Shown: positions 1 through 12,446, numbered from the stretch's first letter. The stretch: DNA of 64,000 nt from Atrina japonica (GCA_030159075.1 BROG01000555.1:97001-161000); one strand, 5' to 3'. Numbers and translations: made by a program. Notes: generated by a model from the sequence alone, not told the origin.

Positions 1-1440
1 ATCTAACACAACACAGCCAGAAATATTTCAGTCTGGCCACCAAGGTTTACAATGTTAAAGGTCATGCTAATGTCATGCAAATGCATAACCACGCAGCCAG
101 TTTTTTTCGATATGCCCTCTGATAAATGAAGGCATACATGCGTCGACTTATTTATGACGCTGTCGATAAGGTTCAAGTTCAAGTAAGGATACACTCAGAA
201 ATCGATATTTTGTGTCCTGTTATGTAATAGTCTTATTTGTAACTTGGTCAAATAAAATGGTTTTGGAATCATATGCTAATTTCATGCTCTTAGAAATACT
301 TTAAAAGCAGCCAGTATTTTACCTCCTCCCAGTAAAGTAAAATTTTACTGCCGTTTACCCAATCCTTTGACCAGTCCAATTAATGTGAACTTAATATTCT
401 ACAGTTCGTTATGTTTTTAGTTTTGCCATGCTATCTTTATTTTTACCAAATTAATCAAGGTCATTTTTGGTTTTTATAATTAGATTACATGCAAAAAGGC
501 TGGCAAACACACTCTCCCAGAGTTTCATCATGTTGTCATTTAGTTTCAATTGTTTCTCTCTCAACTAACGATGCTCATAACCACGCAAGCCAGACTGGCG
601 GGGTAAAATAATCACCTGAGGTCTACGTAAAATGGTCATGACTTCATGCCATAAAATATCTCATGTGTTAGAAGATTATTTTTTATAATCAAAAATAATA
701 ACTTGTCTCTTAGGTCAGTATGACCCAGGATATCGGTATTTCTGGCCAGCGACGGGTCGAGGTATCTTAAGCGTTTTTTTAAAGATGAGACTTATTATTA
801 ATGCCATGCTAGGTTGCTAACCATGATCACTGTTGCTAGTTGCCAGCTGTTTTTAAATCTGGGCGAGACTTTACAAGCAAAATTTTAAATTATGTTTCTA
901 ATGATTACAGTTTTTTCATGCAAACTTAATGTCATGCTGATAACTACATTGATTATGAGTTGGCACAGCAGCCAGATGTTTACTATCCACATTATGTTAA
1001 CTTATGCTGCCACCAGGACTTAAAATGGTTAACATGCCTAATTTCATCGCTCTTAGCAGCCAGCGCTGGCCATCGCAGCGACTTAATGAGGTAGCCTATC
1101 GCGTAATGCCATGAGCTCTAACCAACACAGCGTGACAGCGGAATCGCGTGGCCCGTACAAGGTTTTACAATGTTGTCATGGAAAACTTCAATGTCATGAT
1201 CTCTAACCAGTCAGCAATTGAATCCAGGTGATCATGGCCACAAGCTGTTACTATAACAATAAACACTAGTTGTGGTCATGCTAACGGCGTGCTGTCATGC
1301 CAGGCTGGCTCTTAACCAACAGCAGCCAGGCTGCCCACAAATGAGTTTCAATGCCAGGCTGTCATGGTTTCAATAACATCATGCTCTAACCACGCAGCCA
1401 GGCTGGCCACCAGGACTTAACGTGGTCATGCTAATGCAGG
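1..1440. repeat. Degenerate tandem repeat at the window edge
   Basis: Phrases such as TAACCACGCAGCCAG, GGCCACCAGGACTTAA and GTCATGCTAATGTCATG return in shuffled, partly deleted form from base 1 to about 1440, best preserved at 1380-1435. The unit seems to be about 60 bp. Copies differ by many small insertions and deletions, unlike the clean minisatellites elsewhere in the window. This could be an old satellite or poorly polished long-read sequence at a contig end. No exon can be read in it with confidence, so the gene's next exon may be hidden here or lie beyond the edge. Confidence 0.6.
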
Positions 1441-1487
1441 GCTTTGATTTTAATTTTTATGAAAGATATTCAATTTGTTTATCTTAC

Positions 1488-1630
1488 CTCATTTTTCGAA
1501 ATTTTTCAAAAACCCGCCGATTGTGTTCTTCTGTTTTGCGCAAAGATTTTGTTTTGTCCCAGAAGGGTTTGAGCGATGTACCACAGGATATGTCTTTGAA
1601 AAGGCCTAACCAACTCAGATGGTTGACACC
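1488..1630 (-). CDS. Exon 5 of the unrecognised gene (residues 132-178)
   Basis: The exon is 143 bp. On the minus strand it follows the acceptor CCTTCTTCTTTTTCAG and ends ATGAG before GTAAGAT, both strong splice sites. It opens in phase 0, matching the end of exon 4, and leaves phase 2. The peptide begins GVNHLSWLGLFKDI, then has a KPFWDKTKSLRK stretch and ends EKFRKM. It is basic, with aromatic residues and no stop. The end of exon 4 plus this start may form one helix. No catalytic or metal-binding motif is visible. The next exon is not identifiable to the left, where the degenerate repeat begins about 50 bp away. Confidence 0.8.
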
Positions 1631-2164
1631 CTGAAAAAGAAGAAGGAAAATCACTGAATTTACATATCAAAATGCACAAAAAAATTTTATTGTAAAAAAT
1701 GTGTTTGATAACATCACATCACATACCCCACCCCATCCTCCTTCATCGTTATTGTGACTACAGGTGAGAGACATCATGGTTAAACTAGAAAGGTTTCAAT
1801 GAGACATTTTCTATGGTGTTGCATGTTGTATTGTAGCAGGGACACTGACTACTTCCAGACACCAGATTCCATCATGTTCAGGATTCACAATAGTTTTTCA
1901 TGTTGAGACCATTTTTATATCAAATCTGTCATATTTTAATGACTCAGAGTTTCAGTTATCCATTGGTGTTTTATTTTTACCAGTGTAATGCTCCAACCAC
2001 TCAGTCATGGAGACCCTCTTTAGTGGCTATACCAGTAATAAAACAAAATACATGTATCCTTATACACAGTAGATGTATAGATGTATATATGATCAAATGT
2101 GTACTTGTATGTGAAAGTTTGGTACATAACTCAAGATTCTCAGAACTTTATATTGTAAGTAGTA

Positions 2165-2400
2165 CAGTGGAACTTGTCAATAGAGACCACCTGAAAGAAC
2201 AAATTCATAAAATTTCCACATGTCAATTAAACAATTCTTTATTAATGATTTTCCTTCAAAGACCACCTGCCTTGAACGACCACACTCTTACAATCAATAG
2301 ATTAAACAATTCCTTATTTATGACCTCTAGATCTAGAGAAATTGTCTGTCTTGAAAGATCATATTTCAATGGCTGATGGGGTGGTCTTGTAAAACAGGTT
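2165..2400. mobile_element. Decayed MITE, CAGTGGAAC family
   Basis: The left end TACAGTGGAACTTGTC and internal phrases such as AGAGACCACCTG and AAGACCACCTG match the TA-flanked MITE family seen better preserved at 4712 and 12447. The right end has decayed to a TTGTAAAACAGGTT-like sequence. It lies within intron 4. Confidence 0.5.
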
Positions 2401-3872
2401 AAATTATATCAGCAATGACTAAAAATTACATACACATGTACACAGATATTTTACACATGTGCACCACAAAGCAAAGCTTCTTAACATATACTTGTGACAA
2501 AACCTTTGGCAGAGAAACAGTAAAAGCCAAATGTCCAACTTTTTAATCTCTAACAAATGTAAAAACTAATCCTCACGAGGTCTGAAAGGGCATCAATTTA
2601 TCATTTTCAAATTACAGCTGAAGAATCTGATAAATTGTGTTGAAGAGATATGAAACAAATGTTAAAAAAATTCTATATCAATTCATCTACAAAAAGAAAT
2701 AACACCTACATGTACATCAATCAAAGTCACCTTATCCCATAATAATCTAGAATTGCTGGGATTAAATTTCAATATGTACTTGAAATTTATTCTTTCTCTG
2801 GCAAGAGTACAAGAAACTGTCAATTTCTTTTCTTAAAAGTGAATTAAATTGACAGCACCAGGACACAGATGGGTGAAATTTTTCACATATAGAGAGAGAA
2901 CAGGATGTTAAGATTACATGTACAGTCATACTTATCTATTCTTGATTTGCGGAATACAGAGTAACTCCCATTTACAACAATTGTCTTTCCTTAGAGCAGG
3001 CATCTTGTATTGAAGAAAGTGGACGAAAAACCACTTTTTTAAAATTTTTGCTTTAAAAATCAAACAGCCTGATGAACCCAGTGTAACTTAAACAAGAGAC
3101 CCATGGGTCACATCGCTCAACTGAGCAATTTCTTTCACAGAAAAAAGCAGAAATTCAGGATTTACAATGTTCCACTACTGAAAGGTATGGACGAAAGTTA
3201 CCTCTTTTATCTTTCTGTATCTATGAATAAACATTCTTCAATAACAAAATAAAATATAAGATCATAAATGATAGGTTGGAGTCAGGTATGAACTTGTCTC
3301 GACACAAGGAACAAGGAAATATATGGATACTCCAATGACTTCTTTATAGATAACTCAATATTTAACCTAATTAAGATACTTCTTTAAAGATTATAACAGG
3401 ATTGGAGGTAAATTTTTCTTCAAATGAAGATTTTAAAAATATTTTTTTCTCAATTTCAAATTTTTTCGACTTTAGCAACCAATTGCGGCCTGATACTGAC
3501 TCCCAGAGACCTTCATTTAAACAAACCTGAATCTACAATAAGTAATGACCAAAAACAGTGGAGGGGGAGGGCTCAAAGATATGCTTGGTCATCTTTCAAA
3601 AGTTGGAGGGGGGGGGCTAACCCCCTTCTGACTACACAAGTATCAAGAAAATATATCATTTCAGGGTGAGGATCTCAATATTTATTAAGGTAAAAGATCA
3701 TATATGTCAGGCAGGGTTAGGCATGACCCCTAGAGGCCCTTCTTATGGGTACTTTTAAACTTATCTAGACACAAGGAATAAGGAAATATATGGTTTGAGG
3801 GTAGTAATCTGAATAGTTTTCAATATAATAGACCATATATGTAAGGGCGTGGTCAGACATGCCATATCTATC

Positions 3873-4690
3873 ATACTTTTCAAGATAATAGGACAAAACT
3901 GTCAAAAACATGAGAAATCCACTAAAAAGGGAAATAACTCCCAAAAGGGAAGACCTGACAATTTTGGCCCTATTGACATTTTTGTAGATCTTTGCTTGCT
4001 GAACTTTTTTGCTTCTTTCACTTTCCCTCTGTTATACTTTTTAAGATAATAAGACAAAACTGTCAAAAACATGAGACATCCACTCAATCAGGAAATAACC
4101 CCCAAAAGGGATGACCTGACAATTTTGGCCCTATTGACTTTTGTGTATCCCTTTGTATGCTGAACATTTTTGCTTCTTTCACTTCTAATCTACCTATTAT
4201 ACCTTTCAAGATAATGTCAAAAAACATCCAAAAATATGAAAAATCTACTTAAAAGGGGAAAAAGCTCCTATAAGGAGCAACCTGACAATTTCGGCCTGTT
4301 GACTTTTTTTATAGATCTTTGCTTACTGAACATTTTTTATTCTTTCACTTTCCTTCTATTATACTTTTCAATATAATGTCAAAAAACATCCTAATACATG
4401 AAAAATCCACTTACAAGGGGAAATGACTCCCATAAGAGGAAAACTGACAATTTCGGCCAAATTGACTTTTTTGTATATCTTTGCATGCTGAACATTTTTG
4501 CTTCTTTCACTTTTACTCTACCTATTACATTTTTCAAGATAATGTCAAAATACGTCCAAAAACATGAAAAAATTGATAAAATAAGGGGAAATAGCTCACA
4601 TAGGGGTCAACTTGACAATTTCCACCAAAATGAAATATTTGTAGGTATTTGCAAGCCGCTCATTTTTAGGTAACGTTTTTTTTTTCTCTA
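3873..4690 (+). repeat. Five tandem copies of a ~163-bp unit
   Basis: Each unit starts near AAGATAATGTCAAAAAACAT or AAGATAATAGGACAAAAC (about 3881, 4042, 4207, 4369 and 4536) and contains GACAATTTTGGCC then TGCTTCTTTCACTTT. Spacing is 161-167 bp. Small open frames on both strands here are repeat by-products. The array is internal to the element at 3090-5120. Confidence 0.8.
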
Positions 4691-4711
4691 GCTTTCATAA
4701 TTTTGGAGATA

Positions 4712-4887
4712 CAGTAAAACCTGTATATAGGGGCTACCCAAGGGAGAAGAAAATATTGACCTTTATGTGCAGGTGACCCTTATACACAGGTTCAATTTAG
4801 ATGAAGTATGCAGTCATGGGACATGCAAAAACTGGCCTTTATAAAGAGGTGATCCTTATATAGAGGTGGTCGCTATAGGTTTTACTG
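4712..4887. mobile_element. MITE with CAGTAAAACC ends and TA duplication
   Basis: A 176-bp element with near-perfect inverted ends, CAGTAAAACCTGTATATAG on the left and CGCTATAGGTTTTACTG on the right, flanked on both sides by TA. The TA duplication and absence of coding sequence suggest a Tc1/mariner-superfamily (pogo/Tigger-like) MITE; the superfamily is inferred. It shares its interior with the copy at 35607-35785 (for example TGTGCAGGTGACCCTTA and TATGCAGTCATGG). Confidence 0.8.
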
Positions 4888-6714
4888 TACATGTAATAAA
4901 TTAAAAATATCTGCTGACTCATTGGTTCTATCCCTTTTTCATTCGCAAACTTTATGCAGCTTCACATGGGGATGCTATATGCCAAGTTTGGTTAAAATTG
5001 GCTCACTGGTTCTTGACAAAAAGATATTTATATGCAAAAGTTAACAGACGGCCGCCACCGGACGCCAGACATTTGCCTATAGCAATAGCTCACGTGACAC
5101 TTTGGGCGAGGTGAGCTAAAAATACACTACATATCAACATAATTATAGTTGTTTCTGTTCGACATTATAGTACAGTGATCCATGAATAACAAGTTGAGTT
5201 CGGAGTATGTCATAGAAGTTATGTGACCTTTCCTTGCAACAAGCATGTATTTATCGGTTTCCGGTATTTTTCGATCCATTTACCGTTTTTTAGTTAATTT
5301 GTACAACCAGTCTTTAATACTCTTGACAGTATGTACACGCCATAAATAAAGTGCATTGAAGATCAAGATTATGTGGACTGAAAGCCATTAAACTTTTAAC
5401 GGGATTAAAAAACAGAACGTCGCAGTAGAAATCCAAATTACCGAAATATCGGAGACCCATAAAAAATATTGGTTTCCTGCTTCCAAAACAGCAGATTTTC
5501 GCTAAATATCAAAAGAAAATGATCACTTGTGATGTAAAATACCATCCAACAAAACTACATGTATATCATGTATAGTCTGAATTCATTTTACATGTACAGT
5601 CAAAACGTATGTCGAGATCAGTAATCTCAATTTACCTGATTAACCTGAGATCAAATGCCGGTCCAGCAATTTTCCTTCTATATCTTACTAATAAAAGACC
5701 TGATAACTCCAGATCGGAAAAGACAAAAATAACTGCTAATGTCGATGTTAAAACTTGATCTTGATGCCTAATTTCAAGGTGAAAGTTACCATTTACCTTG
5801 AGGTAAACTTCTTTTACATCTTCATTACATTATCATGTGATGATATGTCTTTTGCTAAAAGATATGCCTTCTGTGTCATTTTTTTGAGTACATACAAGAA
5901 ATAAATATCTTCACCAAATTCTGGTTTATACACGATATACATAACAGGGTTTGACTGTATATATCAAAATTTAATAGTCTTAGACCAATTGATGGATTGT
6001 TCAAATGGCACCTATTCCATCTGATTTACATATGAACGCTGCACATAAAGTGGCAAATGCACATTTAAATGTTCACTTTGCGGCATCTTCAATATACAAA
6101 TCCTGGGAGTTATCAAATTAACATCACAGCATTAGTGGAAGACAACAGCATTAATAAAACACATATTTTTATTGTTGTAAACTTCAAAAGCACTTTGCAT
6201 TATTAATTCAAACAATGAATTCAATTCCTAGAGAGAAATATTTAAGTTAAATGTATGTGACACTGCTCACAGTTTTCCCTAGGTATTTTGGGATTTGCCA
6301 TTTACCTTAAAATGGGAAAAACTGAAAACATGTTAGGTCTTTACCTAACAGTTTCATCAACTTTACAGTGTACATGTACTTATGTTTGGTAGGTGTTGTG
6401 GGTGTGCACGCACGCAAGCACACACACACTCACATGCAACATATATACATGTATATATAGATCTTTGTATGGCAGTGTTCCTGCTAAAATACATAGGTGT
6501 GATAAACAATTAACTTTCTTATCAGTATGACAAGATATTACTGCCAGTCTACATAGGTGATAACTGTACACAGGTGTGATAATCAACTCAACTTCCACAA
6601 CAGGTGTTAATCTGATATACATGTAATTAATATGTAATCAATTGTAAGTTCAGGTAAACATCATATGTATAGGTGTAAAAAAAAATTTCCCACAGGAACT
6701 ACACACTAGAAGAC

Positions 6715-6963
6715 ACAGTGAGTCCAATGATATGTGAGGAGTCCAGACTCACTGATATGTGAGGAGTCTAGACTCACTGATATGTGAGGAGTCCAGACTC
6801 ACTGATATGAGAGGAGTCCAGACTCACTGATATGTGAGGAATCCAGACTCACTGATATGTGTGGAGTCCAGACTCACTGATATGAGAGGAGTCCAGACTC
6901 ACTGATATGTGAGGAGTCCAGACTCACTGATATGAGTCCAGACTCACTGATATGAGAGGAGTT
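6715..6963. repeat. 25-bp minisatellite, about 10 copies
   Basis: The unit is close to ACTGATATGTGAGGAGTCC followed by AGACTC. Copies vary GAGAGG for GTGAGG, and one unit near 6930 is shortened. It is intronic, with no visible link to coding sequence. Confidence 0.9.
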
Positions 6964-7326
6964 TAAAGACAAAATGATAAATCTTTGTGTATCTCAAGTT
7001 TGATTTAATTTTTTGTAATTTGTTTTCTCTTATCAATGTCCCCCACCCTTAGTGTTCAGGGAAATGTCAGCTACAGGTACTCTGAATAGGAAAAAATGTA
7101 AGACATATCAGGTTTTCTCCACCATTTTAACAACTTTTTCTAGAGATTACAAACATAACCTCACACCAACATATCATATCCCCATCTCCCAAACTTAACT
7201 GACCATAACCAGTCCTGTTAACCACAGCATTGGAAATAGACCAGGTCAAGAATAAGGTCATTTAATTTTTACCAAGAATACAATGTACAGGACTAATCCA
7301 GCATCTGAGACAAAAGGCATATATAT

Positions 7327-7602
7327 AGCCAACCTGGATCAGTCGGTAGCACGCTTGACTCTGGATCGTGAGGTTGTGAGTTTGAGTCCCGCCGGCAGCA
7401 GGTTGGTTTCCTGTCTTTCGGATGAGACAGTAAAAACTGGAGGTCCCGTGTCACAGTTAGTGTCGGCACGTTAAAGAACCCTCACTGCTCAATGGCCATA
7501 AGTGCCGAGCATAGGCCAAAATTTGAAGCCCTTCACCGGCATTTGGTGACGTCTCCATATGAGTGAAATATTCTTGAGTGGGACGTCAAACAACAATAAA
7601 CA

Positions 7603-7610
<8 letters not shown>
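7327..7610 (+). mobile_element. tRNA-derived SINE, full length
   Basis: The head resembles a tRNA gene, with an A-box-like GGATCAGTCGGTAGCACGC and a B-box-like GGTTGTGAGTTTGAGTCCC. The body has CTGTCTTTCGGATGAGACAG and GTTAAAGAACCCTCACTGC. The tail is GGGACGTCAAACAACAATAA with CAAACAAATA, running into a TA array. Related copies are at 47427-47722 and 59094-59340. It resembles the molluscan V-SINE/RUDI type, but this name is from memory. Transcription would be by RNA polymerase III from the internal boxes. Confidence 0.85.

Positions 7611-7700
<90 letters not shown>
7609..7700. repeat. TA microsatellite
   Basis: About 90 bp of TA with one AAT interruption, directly at the SINE 3' end. It probably grew from the SINE's A-rich tail or its target site. 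Confidence 0.95.
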
Positions 7701-7701
<1 letters not shown>

Positions 7702-7789
7702 TTACCCAGAAATTGACACTAGGGCAATAGCATACATGTACCTCCTGGTGTTGTCAAATCGGTTGAAAATTATAATCGATTCTAATCAG

Positions 7790-8092
7790 TAGCATTGGTT
7801 GATCCTAACAGACTGATGATCAGCTAATAATCAGGTTGATCCTAACAGACTGATGATCAGCTAATAATCAGGTTGATCCTAACACACCGATGATCAGCTA
7901 TTAATCAGGTTGATCCTAACAGACCGATGATCAGCTATTAATCAGGTTGATCCTAACAGACTGATGATCAGCTATTAATCAGGTTGATCCTAACAGACTG
8001 ATGATCAGCTAATAATCAGGTTGATCCTAACAGACTGATGATCAGCTAATAATCAGGTTGAACCTAACAGACTGATGATCAGCTAATAATCC
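7790..8092. repeat. 37-bp minisatellite, about 8 copies
   Basis: The unit is GGTTGATCCTAACAGACTGA then TGATCAGCTAATAATCA. Two middle copies have ACACACCG or ACAGACCG and TATTAATC variants. Each unit contains the palindrome TGATCA and two TGATC/GATCA motifs. Confidence 0.9.
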
Positions 8093-8787
8093 GATCAGAA
8101 ACTAATTTTAGTATTTTACAAAATCTTCAAATGTAGCTTACTGTATAATGATATTACTAATGATAATTCTCAATATGCTGTGTTCTATTCTCATTGTTAT
8201 TACCAATACAACTTGTATATGGATGCAAAACACTGATTTTAACATAATTCAGTTTTCATAAATCAAAAGGTTAGTAACATGGCGAGAGTCTCTGCATCAG
8301 CACTGGTTGTATGACAGTAACAAAAACTTGTTTGAAATTATGATAATTGAAAAAAAGAACTTTAATCAATTATAAAATCTCAAATCAATGGGACTAATTC
8401 ATGTACCCCGTAATACCCGATTATGTTTGTGCAGTACTATTATCTTCAATGGTGATGGAACATAAGTTTACGTAATCTTCCGGCTGATATGACATTAGAG
8501 CAGGAAATCATTTTCTAGCGTCATTCCATCACTAACAGAAAAATAGTCCCGCACAAAAGTTATCGGGTATCACAAGAATTGATGACCTTTCTGACAGATG
8601 ATCAGTTATGAATCTATTATTGTGACAACACTAATACCTCCTCTTTCCCTATATCTTCAAAGAGGTTAGATAAAAAGTTTTTAAGTTTGATCCACATTTC
8701 AAGACCGAAAATAAATGGAAAGGTATATTTACTGAAAAACTCTGTCAGTATATGGCATATATAATTGTACAAAAAATCTATCAAGTA

Positions 8788-9334
8788 CAGTAAAATTTCA
8801 ATGAGTCAAACTTCAAGGGACCACCTAGAATAGTTCAAAACAACAGGACTCATGGATGGTAACCGAGAATCATAGATTTTTAGTTTCAAATGTTCTGTAA
8901 GATGTATTGACTGCTTTGAAACTGTTTAAGACATAAAGGCCTTCAGTCATGATTTCTTGTAATTGGTTAAAATTAACTCAATTTTCTTTAAACTAATACA
9001 ATAAAGATATCTTGTAATTAGTGCTAAGATTAATTTAATTTTTGTGAAATTAAAAGATGGAAGGTTTATGAGAAGGAGAAGAATTGTCACTGGCTTTTTC
9101 ATACACATTTGAATTTTGATTTCGAATTATTTGTAGGAATTTTCAACGTTTTAAAGAAATGGGCCCAAAAATTTATTTGAAACACTGACAAATTCACCTC
9201 ATAGAAGTTTGAATTATAAACTGTCTATACATTGTAAGTAGCATTAAATAACAAAATTATTTGGGATTTTGATGATAGTTTGAAACATCAAGAAATTGAC
9301 TTACTGAAGTTTAACTCACCAAAGTTCCACTCTA
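8788..9334. mobile_element. Inverted-repeat element, about 550 bp, CAGTAAAATTTC ends
   Basis: The left end is TACAGTAAAATTTCAATGAG followed by TCAAACTTCAAGG. The right end read inverted is TAGAGTGGAACTTTGGTGAG followed by TTAAACTTCAG. The ends match imperfectly over about 30 bp, with TA outside. It is related in its first bases to the CAGTRRAACC MITEs and is probably an internally decayed DNA transposon. A similar fragment is at 32007-32205. Confidence 0.55.
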
Positions 9335-9696
9335 GTATATAACTCTAGACAAAGCTCGTAGGAAGAAGGAGAAGAAGAAATAGTTTGTAAGTTTGACTGT
9401 TGCATATAACAGAGTACATCTACCAGTACATGTAAACAGAATTCTTATCAGTGGTTCACTTCAGCTTTAAGCTTCACACATGTCTTCATATAGATAAACA
9501 TATTTCAGCTTTAATGTCTTCATGGCTTTTAACCTTTTCTCATCATTTTGATAAACAAGCTGATTAGAGATGAATAGTCATGAACGAATAGTTTCATGTA
9601 ATTATAAGTTGAACATGTTGATTAAATCAATCTGACATATCCATTTTTTTCTTTAGGATAACACTACTGTATTACTGTAAATTATCAGACACGTTT

Positions 9697-9828
9697 AATT
9701 TTCATCATTTTTGTGCTCAGATGACAGGGCTAATTCAAAATGGAAGCAAAATTTTCAAGGTAAATTTTCATCATTTTTGTGCTCAGATGAGAGGGCTAAT
9801 TCAAAATGGAAGCAAAATTTTCAAGGTA
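9697..9828. repeat. 66-bp tandem duplication
   Basis: Two adjacent copies of AATTTTCATCATTTTTGTGC through TTTTCAAGGTA differ at about one base (GACAGGG versus GAGAGGG), so this is a recent duplication. Confidence 0.9.
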
Positions 9829-10782
9829 AATAACAGCAGCCAATTTTTAGGATGGTTGATCACATGATCTATTTCTAGAAAACCTGTAAACAGGTTAGCT
9901 GGGCAGCACTGTAATGTACATAATTTTGACACCTGATCATCTTAACATCAGACTATCATGTATTGGTATATGAATATACATGTGTTGCTACACACTGCAT
10001 AATGGACACCAATTTTCTTGTAATTTTTGTCAATCTGGAACCAAAGGCCACTTGTCTTATGCAGCCATTTGTTTAATTTCCCTCGAGTGGCTGCTGAAAA
10101 CAGGTTTGACTGTATAGCCCTTTTTTTGTTAATAAATTGAATTGCCAATTATATAACTTTACAGTTAGCAGAACTATATACATGTATATAGCACAACTGT
10201 ATTTGGGAATGGAGCCACAGTGAGTCAAATTGCAAAAATCAGCAACATGGTGATTGGTGACAAACTTTCAATTTTTTGTTCCGTAATTCTCTCATTACAT
10301 ACGACACTTCTTATTACTGTCTTATCAAATTACTACAGCTATTAGCCCCGAAACTCTGCATAATTGATAATGATGCAGACTCTAGCCAATACAAACCTAA
10401 TTAACAATCATAGCATTCATCTTCTTTTATAGAGCTAATAACAACCCTACTACAACACAATTGATCAAAATTGTGGAATAGATGAAACACGAATCTAAGC
10501 TCATCAAATAATCAATTGAAAACTGACTGATTTTTCTGGGTTTCAATTGTCAATCATACAAAATGAAATATCTAACACCACCGTGAAGGTACACATTACC
10601 AGGTTAGGTATGATAACATTAATTTCAATCTGAGCCTGCTAGATGGGAACAAATTACAAACAAATAGACCTTGTTGGCTTTAGTATTGGTGATCTTTTAT
10701 AATGAGTTATTTGATATATTTTGTTTCACAAATGACAAAAAAACAGCTGGGTGTTTCATCAGCTGATCATTTTCAGAAACAA

Positions 10783-10867
10783 GTAAACTCATCAACCCCT
10801 GAAAAACTCTTCTGTTAATCAATGATTTAGGTCAGTCTAAATGTGTATTTAAGGGTAGATGAGTTCA
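10783..10867. mobile_element. Short MITE, CATCAACCCCTGAA family
   Basis: It starts TAAACTCATCAACCCCTGAA and ends TTAAGGGTAGATGAGTTCAT, with AATCAATGATTTAGG in the middle. Better copies with TTAA at both ends are at 54585 and 49703; others are at 27424 and 34116. Confidence 0.7.
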
Positions 10868-11788
10868 TATAAGTGATAAAACAAATGTTACAACATCCAT
10901 GAATGAATGGTAAACAGGAACAAATTTGAATATGAATTTACCATTTGAATATATGTGGTCACATGCCTTGTACAATGTAACCTGTCTTGAGAGACCACTC
11001 TAGTGAAAGCTAGACCAACTTTCTTGATGGACAAAATTCCAAAAACCATGTAGTTAAACAATACTTTAACCTGTTCTCCCCACAGACCATGATAGACTGT
11101 TCTTATACAATAGAAAAGATCAAGCCATTAAATTCCTTGGTGGTGAAAGGGTTAAATAAAACCTGTTCTGAGAGCACAGAAATTGTCAGCAGGGATTGTC
11201 CACATTCTTTAGCAGTGTTTCCATACATGCGAAAACCTGCACAGATTAATTGGAAAAAATGGACGAAAACAGAACACACCATGTGCATTCAGGGGTAGTA
11301 GATGCCTATCACATTATCATTTATATTGCCATCATAATGGTAACACTACAGCGATGTCAGTTCCCCATGACCTATCCTAACTGTGTAAACAAGTGCCAGT
11401 TATTATTAAACAATCGTAGATCTTTAACACTTTATCCAAGACTTTCCCAACACTACTGCATAACTTTTATCAAGTTGAAGTCACATTTCAATGAACAGCT
11501 TGCAGACTGTCCTGACTTTGACTTCACAGCATGGTGGCAATATAAAGGAATTATTAGAAATCTTTACAGATTTTGATTATGCAGTTTTTAACACAGTATC
11601 TAAATACCCTTGAATCCCAATAATAATGAAAGTCCATTACATGTTGTTGTCATTCCACACATGATATCACATTTTCTACATTATATCCACTGACATTTGA
11701 GATTATTAAACGGGGTCGAGACGAGTAAAATGAAGCTTGTTTTTTTCTTTTTGCTTTTGATTCAATTTCCCTTATTTGTATCCTTGTA

Positions 11789-11861
11789 CCCCTAGTTTTG
11801 CTACAAAACCCCTATTTTGCTACAAAAACCCCTATTTTGCTACAAAAACCCCTATTTTGGG
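11789..11861. repeat. 20-21-bp minisatellite, about 3.5 copies
   Basis: The unit is AACCCCTATTTTGCTACAAA. It sits at the left edge of a 225-bp dispersed repeat. Confidence 0.85.
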
Positions 11862-11865
11862 AACA

Positions 11866-12090
11866 TTGCTCTTTAGGTAATGGGGCTTGGGTCTTTTGAT
11901 TTAGGAATTTTAGCAACAGTATATTGAAATTTGGAAATATAGAAATACACAAAATTCTGTAAATACAAGAATCTCTTCAAATTCATTGTCATCTGACTAC
12001 AACTGGGAAATTTTGATTGCATATTGGGAAAAGAAGCTTTTTTTTGTGCATTGGGAATAGAGCATTATTTTGGATCCATACAATAGGGTG
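11866..12090. repeat. Dispersed repeat, copy 1, left of exon 4
   Basis: It shares ATGGGGCTTGGGTCTTTTGA, AAGAATCTCTTCAAATTCAT and an AACTGGGAAATTTTGA phrase with 12864-13090, in the same orientation. Exon 4 lies between the two copies. Confidence 0.7.
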
Positions 12091-12226
12091 GAGACTCACT
12101 AATTAGTAACATGGCTTTCTGAGCCAATCAGATTTCAGAGTTAGTTGAAGTACAACTCTTTTTTCAGATTTCAGTTGTACTCAAGAATTATCTTTTTCTT
12201 TGGTTATGATCTTTTTGGGTACTCAC

Positions 12227-12329
12227 CTCTAATTTTTCTTTGAAATGTTCAACTTTTTGTTTGAGTTCTCCCACGACCGAAGGCATTTCTCCATTTTCAA
12301 CAAATACTTTTCTTTCAAGCTTTCCTAAC
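12227..12329 (-). CDS. Exon 4 of the unrecognised gene (residues 98-131)
   Basis: The exon is 103 bp, bounded by TTTTTATTTACAG before it and GTGAGT after it. Its first base completes the arginine codon begun in exon 3, and it ends in phase 0. The peptide LGKLERKVFVENGEM then GELKQKVEHFKEKLE is rich in K and E. Leucine, valine and phenylalanine fall at roughly heptad spacing, so a short amphipathic helix or coiled coil is likely. The other frames contain stops. Confidence 0.85.
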
Positions 12330-12446
12330 CTGTAAATAAAAAAGGACAGATGTCCTTAATTAAATTGTTTGTAGAAAAACCGATGACATACTTTTAAATG
12401 AGTTCATCATTAGGCACAATCCTATACAAGAGTAGGCATAGATGTA

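Larger units (their letters stand above)
3090..5120. mobile_element. Bivalve-type interspersed element with AAGAGRCCC start and GGTGAGCTAAAA end
   Basis: It begins AACAAGAGACCCATGGGTC with CATCGCTCAACTGAG and ends CACGTGACACTTTGGGCGAG followed by GTGAGCTAAAA. The two ends are imperfect inverted repeats (CTCACCT / AGGTGAG). The right part contains CTTTTTCATTCGCAAAC and a GGTTCTTGACAAAAAG phrase found again at 14188 and 16690. The middle has five tandem 163-bp units, and a younger MITE sits at 4712-4887. There is no coding capacity, so it would be non-autonomous. Confidence 0.6.
1631..12226 (-). other. Intron 4
   Basis: A 10.6 kb intron of the minus-strand gene. It carries two inverted-repeat elements (2165-2400 and 8788-9334), a 2 kb interspersed element with a nested MITE (3090-5120), a SINE (7327-7610), a TTAA-type MITE (10783-10867) and four tandem arrays, all listed separately. 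I see nothing recognisable at 1640-2160, 2400-3090, 5120-6700, 8095-8785, 9340-9695, 9830-10780 or 10870-11785, beyond AT-rich single-copy-looking sequence and TACATGTA palindromes. Confidence 0.75.

Noticed and set aside
1900..2376. 158-codon open frame
   Set aside because: It runs through a decayed MITE, has no conserved motif and lies on the strand opposite the host gene.
7800..8090. CTGATGA in each unit, as in a hammerhead ribozyme core
   Set aside because: No GAAA core element or fitting stem II follows. CTGATGA at 57690 and 38938 fails the same test.
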